Origin: JBCCZC01 sp039188505 | GTDB lineage: Bacteria > Pseudomonadota > Gammaproteobacteria > Xanthomonadales > SZUA-38 | DNA: 26,366 bases | Assembly: GCA_039188505.1 (NCBI GenBank) | Contig: JBCCZC010000019.1 | Coordinates: 1-26,366, forward strand | Direction of reading: 5' to 3' | Shown here: positions 23,639-26,366 of the stretch, in pieces | How positions within the stretch are numbered: position 1 is the first letter of the stretch | Layout of the letters: the number at the start of each line of letters is the position of its first letter | The notes under the pieces: generated by a model | Told to the model about the DNA's origin: nothing | Seen by the model: only the letters and a program-made list of their open reading frames with translations | Databases searched by the model: none | Position numbers and translations under genes: made by a program

Positions 23639-24795
23639 TGAGCCCCCTCACGCTGGTCTGGGCCAATCTCAAGCGCAAGAAGCTGCGGACGGTCTTCACG
23701 CTCGGCTCCGTCGCCGTCGCCTTTCTGCTCTTCGCCTTCCTGGGTGCACTTGGCCGCGCCTTTTCCGTCGGGCTCGAGATCGCCGGCGCGGATCGTCTGA
23801 TTACCATGCACAAGGTGAGCTTCATCGAGCCGCTGCCGCTGGCCTACGTGAACCGCGTCCGCAACCTCGAGGGGGTCGCCGAGGTCTCGCACCAGAGCTG
23901 GTTTGGCGCGTACTACCAGGATCCCAAACAGCAGTTCGGCCTGTTTCCGGTCGAGTTCGATGCCCAGTCCGAGGTCTACCCGGAATACAAGGTCTCCCCG
24001 GAGCAGTGGGAGAGCCTGCTGAACACGCAGGCGGGCCTGATGCTCGGCCGCGCCATGGCCAACCAGCTCCAGGTCGAGGTCGGCGATCGCATTCCCCTGA
24101 GCTCGACGATCTGGTCGCAGCAGGACGGCAACCAGACCTGGGACTTCGAGGTGGCTGCCATCTATGAAGGCAAGGCCGACGGCAGCGACGAGATGCAGGG
24201 CTTCATGCACTACGACTACTTCAACGAGTCGCGCAGCTTCGGCCGCGACGCGGTGGGCTGGTTGGTCACGAAGATCGAGGATCCCGAGCGCGCTCCCGAG
24301 ATCAGCGCAGCGATCGACGCCATGTTCGCGAACTCGCCAACGGAAACGAAAACGAGCGATGAGGAAGGCTGGGCAGCGGGCTTCGCCGCCCAGATCGGAA
24401 ATATCAGTCTGATCGTCCGCGCGGTACTGGGCTGTGTGTTCTTCACCCTCCTGCTTGTTGCCGGCAACACCATGGCCCAGGCCGTGCGGGAGCGCACCGG
24501 TGAACTGGCCGTGCTCAAGACCATCGGCTTCGGCGATGGACGGATCCTGCGGATGGTGCTCGCCGAGAGCCTGACGATCGCGCTGCTCGGCGGCGTCATC
24601 GGCCTGCTCCTTGGCTTCGGCTTCGTGGCGGCAGTCCGGCCCGGTGTCGCGCAGTTCCTTCCGGGTCTCGCGGTGCCGCCGAATGCGCTTGTCATCGGCA
24701 TCGTCCTGGCCGTCCTGCTCGGTCTCGTCACCGGCCTGCTGCCCGGCATCCGGGCCATGCGTCTCAAGGTCGTCGACGCGCTCGCGCGAATTTAG
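23638..24795 (+). CDS. FtsX-type ABC permease (first of two)
   Basis: A 385-residue permease of the MacB/LolCE type. One N-terminal helix (about 17-40, VFTLGSVAVAFLLFAFLGAL) is followed by a large periplasmic domain (about 41-265) rich in acidic and aromatic residues. Three C-terminal helices follow: IVRAVLGCVFFTLLLVAGNT, then LTIALLGGVIGLLLGFGFVA and ALVIGIVLAVLLGLVTGLLP. The loop RERTGELAVLKTIGFGDGRI between the first two is the hallmark coupling segment that contacts the ATPase. It overlaps the ATPase gene by one base, so it is translationally coupled. A second, dissimilar FtsX gene follows after a 258-bp gap; the two probably form a heterodimer. Confidence 0.93.
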   Translation: MSPLTLVWANLKRKKLRTVFTLGSVAVAFLLFAFLGALGRAFSVGLEIAGADRLITMHKVSFIEPLPLAYVNRVRNLEGVAEVSHQSWFGAYYQDPKQQFGLFPVEFDAQSEVYPEYKVSPEQWESLLNTQAGLMLGRAMANQLQVEVGDRIPLSSTIWSQQDGNQTWDFEVAAIYEGKADGSDEMQGFMHYDYFNESRSFGRDAVGWLVTKIEDPERAPEISAAIDAMFANSPTETKTSDEEGWAAGFAAQIGNISLIVRAVLGCVFFTLLLVAGNTMAQAVRERTGELAVLKTIGFGDGRILRMVLAESLTIALLGGVIGLLLGFGFVAAVRPGVAQFLPGLAVPPNALVIGIVLAVLLGLVTGLLPGIRAMRLKVVDALARI

Positions 24796-24815
24796 CCCAC
24801 AAATCCCACCGGTTT

Positions 24816-24860
24816 CGGCCAGGTTCTGCAGAATTGGCCGTGACCTCAACGAATCGAGGT
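24816..24860. other. Two adjacent hairpins in the gap between permease genes
   Basis: CGGCCA pairs with TGGCCG across a perfect TTCTGCAGAA palindrome (24816-24840). It is followed at once by ACCTC/GAGGT around 8 bases (24843-24860). They lie just after the stop of the first permease. No T-run follows, so a classical terminator is not indicated. Confidence 0.45.
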
Positions 24861-24899
24861 GATCTATGGATCCCCAACAAGAATTCAGCGGCCGGCCTG

Positions 24900-25025
24900 C
24901 CGGTTTCTCGCCCACTCTGGCGGCAATGCTCGGCCGATCCCCCTCGACTCATAGCCACTGCTATGAGCTCTCAGGCGATCGACCAAGCCTTGCTCGCCAG
25001 AGCGACCGAGAATTCCGGCAACCGG
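24900..25025. repeat. Large imperfect palindrome between the two permease genes
   Basis: Arms of about 55 bases match in inverted orientation. From inside out: CTCATAGC/GCTATGAG around CACT (24948-24967), GATC with a partly matching arm, CTCTGGCG (24915-24922) with CGCCAGAG (24995-25002), CTCG/CGAG, and CCGGTT with AACCGG at the ends. Two mismatches (C opposite A) would be G-U pairs in a minus-strand RNA. The next gene's ribosome site lies about 15 bases beyond. It could be an inserted short repeat or an RNA-processing site. Confidence 0.6.
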
Positions 25026-25053
25026 TGAGATCTGCGGGCTAGGAGTCAGGGAC

Positions 25054-26229
25054 ATGGGAGAAGTCTTCGCAGTCACCATCCAGAACCTCCGCAGCCTGCC
25101 GCAGCGGGCGTCGGCTTCGATCGTGGCGATCATCGGCGTTGCGGGCGTGGTTGCCGTACTGGTCGCTGTGCTGTCAATGGCGCGCGGCATCGAGCAGACC
25201 TTCAACGCCGGTTCGAACGATGCGAACGTCGTCGTGACCCGCTCGGGCTCGAGCTCCGAGCTCGATTCAGGCTTCTCGGTCGAGCAGGCCCGGATCATCG
25301 GCGAGGCGCCGGGGCTCGCGCGCGAGAGCGAGCAGGGCCTGTCGTCACCGGAGGGTTACGCCATGGTCGATCTGACCAAGCGCTCGACCGGGACGACGGC
25401 CAACGTGCCGATGCGCGGCATCACGCCGGCAGCCGCAAAGGTGCGGCCGAATTTCCAGATCGTCGAGGGCCGCATGTTCGAACCCGGCCGGCTCGAGGCC
25501 ATTGCGGGCATCGGGGCCGCGGGGCAGTTCGAAGGACTCGTGGTGGGACAGCCGCTCGAACTCGGCCAGCAGCGCTGGGACATCGTGGGCCTCTTCCAGG
25601 CCAGCGGACAATCGGTCGAGTCGGAAGTCTGGGTCGACGTGCCGGTCTTCCAGAGCGTGTTCAACCGCACGGGCTACTCCGTCATCTACGCCACGCTCGA
25701 GAACCCAGACGCGCTGGAACTGTTCGAAACCGCCCTGACTGCGGATCCCCGGCTGTCGATCAATATCCAGCGCGAAGCAGACTATTTCGAAGCCCAGTCG
25801 CAGGTGATGACGGGGCTGATCGATGCCGTCGGCGTGGGTATTGCCTTTCTCATGTCCCTGGGCGCAATCTTCGGCGCGCTGAACACGATGTACACCGCGG
25901 TGGCGGACCGGTCGCGCGAGATCGCGACCTTGCGGGCGCTCGGCTTCGGCCGGCTCGCGATCATCGTCTCGGTCCTCGTGGAAGCCGTGCTCCTCGCCTT
26001 TACCGGCGGGCTGATCGGCGGATTGATCGCCTGGGCGCTCTTCAACGGCTTCGCGGTGTCGACGCTGAACTTCTCCTCCTTCACGCAGCTGGTCTTCGCG
26101 TTTGCGGTCACGCCCGAGCTTCTGGTGCAGGGCATCGTGCTGGCCGTGATCATCGGCGTGGTCGGCGGCCTGACCCCGGCCATCCGCGCGGCCCGCATGC
26201 CGATCACGACGGCCCTGCGAGAGGTCTGA
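25054..26229 (+). CDS. FtsX-type ABC permease (second of two)
   Basis: A 391-residue permease from ATG 25054, with AGGAG/AGGGA upstream. The N-terminal helix spans about 21-43 (SASIVAIIGVAGVVAVLVAV). A periplasmic domain of about 220 residues includes TTANVPMRGITPAAAKVRPN, then FQIVEGRMFEPG, a MacB-core-like pattern, and WDIVGLFQASGQSVESEVWV. C-terminal helices are AVGVGIAFLMSLGAIFGALN, then VSVLVEAVLLAFTGGLIGGL and LLVQGIVLAVIIGVVGGLTP. The coupling loop is VADRSREIATLRALGFGR. It resembles the MacB permease core more than the first permease does. It presumably pairs with the first permease and the shared ATPase, but the 258-bp gap means its expression may be controlled separately. Confidence 0.93.
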   Translation: MGEVFAVTIQNLRSLPQRASASIVAIIGVAGVVAVLVAVLSMARGIEQTFNAGSNDANVVVTRSGSSSELDSGFSVEQARIIGEAPGLARESEQGLSSPEGYAMVDLTKRSTGTTANVPMRGITPAAAKVRPNFQIVEGRMFEPGRLEAIAGIGAAGQFEGLVVGQPLELGQQRWDIVGLFQASGQSVESEVWVDVPVFQSVFNRTGYSVIYATLENPDALELFETALTADPRLSINIQREADYFEAQSQVMTGLIDAVGVGIAFLMSLGAIFGALNTMYTAVADRSREIATLRALGFGRLAIIVSVLVEAVLLAFTGGLIGGLIAWALFNGFAVSTLNFSSFTQLVFAFAVTPELLVQGIVLAVIIGVVGGLTPAIRAARMPITTALREV

Positions 26230-26297
26230 CGATCGGGGCTTGCGGACCCCGCTTCGATGGGTGATCGTTCCGGTCCGATGCAAACCGGAGCCGCGCT

Positions 26298-26366
26298 GTG
26301 AGCTGGACGCTTGGAATCTTCATCTTCGACGACGTGGAAGTCCTCGACTTCTGTGGCCCCTTCGAG
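26298..26366 (+). CDS. DJ-1/PfpI family protein (5' end only)
   Basis: A GTG at 26298, preceded by CGGAG, opens a frame that runs off the window after 23 codons: VSWTLGIFIFDDVEVLDFCG, then PFE. The pattern I-x-I/L-F-D-x-V/E-x-L-D-x-x-G-P-x-E is the start of many DJ-1/PfpI-type (class I glutamine-amidotransferase-like) proteins, including isonitrile hydratases and the amidase domain of AraC-type regulators. The nucleophile cysteine would lie outside the window. The gap of 68 bp before it holds a weak hairpin (GGGG/CCCC at 26235-26250). Only the family can be suggested from 23 residues. Confidence 0.65.
   Translation, partial: MSWTLGIFIFDDVEVLDFCGPFE

Noticed and set aside
23371..24915. 514-codon minus-strand frame opposite the ATPase and first permease
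   Set aside because: Composition is His/Gln/Asp-rich with no motif, and it crosses two real genes.
24900..25025. Integron attC site in the permease gap
   Set aside because: The size and imperfect pairing fit, but the ends lack the GTTRRRY and RYYYAAC core sites, and no integrase or cassette array is present.
26229..26268. Nested inverted repeat ACGATC...GGGG...CCCC...GATCGT after the second permease
   Set aside because: Arms are short and loops long, with no T-run; too weak to call a terminator or operator.

Overview
The window is GC-rich chromosomal DNA, about two-thirds G+C by eye, from a bacterium with an outer membrane. Several genes point to a gammaproteobacterium: a YcgL-type protein, a PurT-type purine enzyme, an MsbA lipid A flippase, a Blc-type lipocalin and many lipoproteins with clear lipoboxes. 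I cannot name the genus. I saw no tRNA, rRNA, CRISPR array, phage gene or transposase.

Layout. At 1-4292 (minus strand) lie the 5' part of msbA, a periplasmic glycerophosphodiester phosphodiesterase, a small PEGA-like lipoprotein and an alpha/beta hydrolase. At 4394-6903 (plus) is a tight operon of four genes: a membrane protein with a winged-helix-like segment and a zinc ribbon, a universal stress protein, a small membrane protein and a secreted PQQ-type sugar dehydrogenase. At 6908-9770 (minus) are a secreted DUF1838 protein, a Sel1-repeat protein, a small DUF6122-like membrane protein and a hotdog thioesterase. At 9875-12830 (plus) are an ATP-grasp enzyme overlapping a nucleoside deaminase, then an exported SRPBCC protein overlapping a P1/DmpA-type peptidase. 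A penicillin-acylase-family lipoprotein (12852-15041, minus) diverges from purT, ycgL and a membrane protein (15155-17123, plus). An exported VOC protein and a lipocalin follow (17174-18258). They converge on an LEA-type lipoprotein, and nadE lies beyond it (18870-20792, minus).

The only long gene-free stretch, 20793-21700, is the most unusual part. It holds two diverged copies, in inverted orientation, of a palindrome-rich module. Each copy has a three-stem structure whose stems differ almost completely in sequence but stay paired, while the internal-loop bases are conserved. Next comes a short conserved block, then a repeat of about 130 bp containing three hairpins. This pattern suggests a structured RNA or a folded single-stranded DNA element that spreads in the genome.

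After it, 21701-26229 (plus) is an efflux-type operon of a membrane-fusion protein, an ABC ATPase and two different FtsX-type permeases. The two permease genes are separated by 258 bp containing another large imperfect palindrome. The window ends in the first codons of a DJ-1/PfpI-type gene.

Much of the coding content concerns the cell envelope: lipid A export, phospholipid-derived diester turnover, lipoproteins, periplasmic hydrolases and efflux. Housekeeping enzymes for purine and NAD synthesis are interspersed.
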